A stretch of DNA of 12,932 nucleotides from an uncultured Aeromicrobium sp. (GTDB lineage Bacteria > Actinomycetota > Actinomycetes > Propionibacteriales > Nocardioidaceae): assembly GCF_946221465.1 (NCBI RefSeq), contig NZ_CAMJVP010000077.1, positions 1-12,932 on the forward strand. The letters are read 5' to 3'. The position numbers were made by a program, and so were the translations under genes. The notes beneath the pieces were generated by a model. It saw only the letters and a program-made list of their open reading frames with translations. It had not been told where the DNA came from and did not search any database. Below, in pieces: positions 12,907-12,932 of the stretch; within the stretch, counting starts at the first letter, position 1, and every line of letters starts with the position of its first letter.

Positions 12907-12932
12907 CGACGCGGTTCCCGGCGGGGCAACCC

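Noticed and set aside
1..12932. Defence island, prophage, insertion sequence, CRISPR array or biosynthetic gene cluster
   Set aside because: No nuclease, integrase, transposase, repeat-spacer array or NRPS/PKS-type gene is present; all large genes belong to ordinary chromosomal families.

Overview
The window is high-GC DNA (by eye about 70 %) with densely packed genes. It looks like ordinary chromosome from an actinomycete, most likely Micrococcales (Microbacteriaceae-like). The support for this is actinobacterial signature families (a DEAD/DEAH helicase with a DUF3516-type C-terminus and a DUF2516 membrane protein) and many apparently leaderless promoters, where a TANNNT -10 box sits exactly 6 nt before the start codon. 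The genus assignment is inference. No phage, IS element, tRNA/rRNA or CRISPR array is visible, and no gap between genes exceeds 300 bases.

Layout: (1) 40-939 (-) is the tRNA uridine-34 hydroxylase trhO, divergent from an amidase-signature hydrolase at 970-2385 (+). The 30-bp gap between them appears to hold two back-to-back leaderless promoters. (2) 2404-3174 (-) is a type I methionine aminopeptidase, convergent with the amidase and with its own leaderless promoter. (3) 3268-5744 (-) is a tight three-gene operon, MaoC-type hydratase > acyl-CoA dehydrogenase (ACAD10/11-like) > SDR dehydrogenase, together an acyl-CoA oxidation/hydration/dehydrogenation set. A TetR-type operator-like palindrome lies upstream and a perfect 24-bp-stem hairpin lies 2 bases after its last stop codon. 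(4) 5913-8417 (-) is a large Ski2-like helicase whose stop codon directly abuts a second perfect hairpin (17-bp stem). (5) 8491-8784 (+) is a small unknown protein and 8820-9089 (-) a DUF2516 membrane protein, both with leaderless promoters. (6) 9123-9476 (-) is an HspR-like MerR regulator translationally coupled (ATGA) to a glycogen-debranching-like glycoside hydrolase at 9473-11650 (-). This is divergent from a GT4 glycosyltransferase at 11788-12906 (+), and the 137-bp relatively AT-rich gap carries three tandem 12-bp repeats.

I see no convincing new defence or mobile system. The most interesting signals are regulatory: the repeated TANNNT-N6-start architecture at five genes, two long perfect hairpins of similar shape directly after stop codons, a near-match to a KstR2-type operator in front of the acyl-CoA operon, and a phased repeat array between the carbohydrate genes. 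The carbohydrate locus (debranching-like hydrolase, coupled MerR regulator and divergent glycosyltransferase) is the best candidate for an incompletely characterised functional unit.
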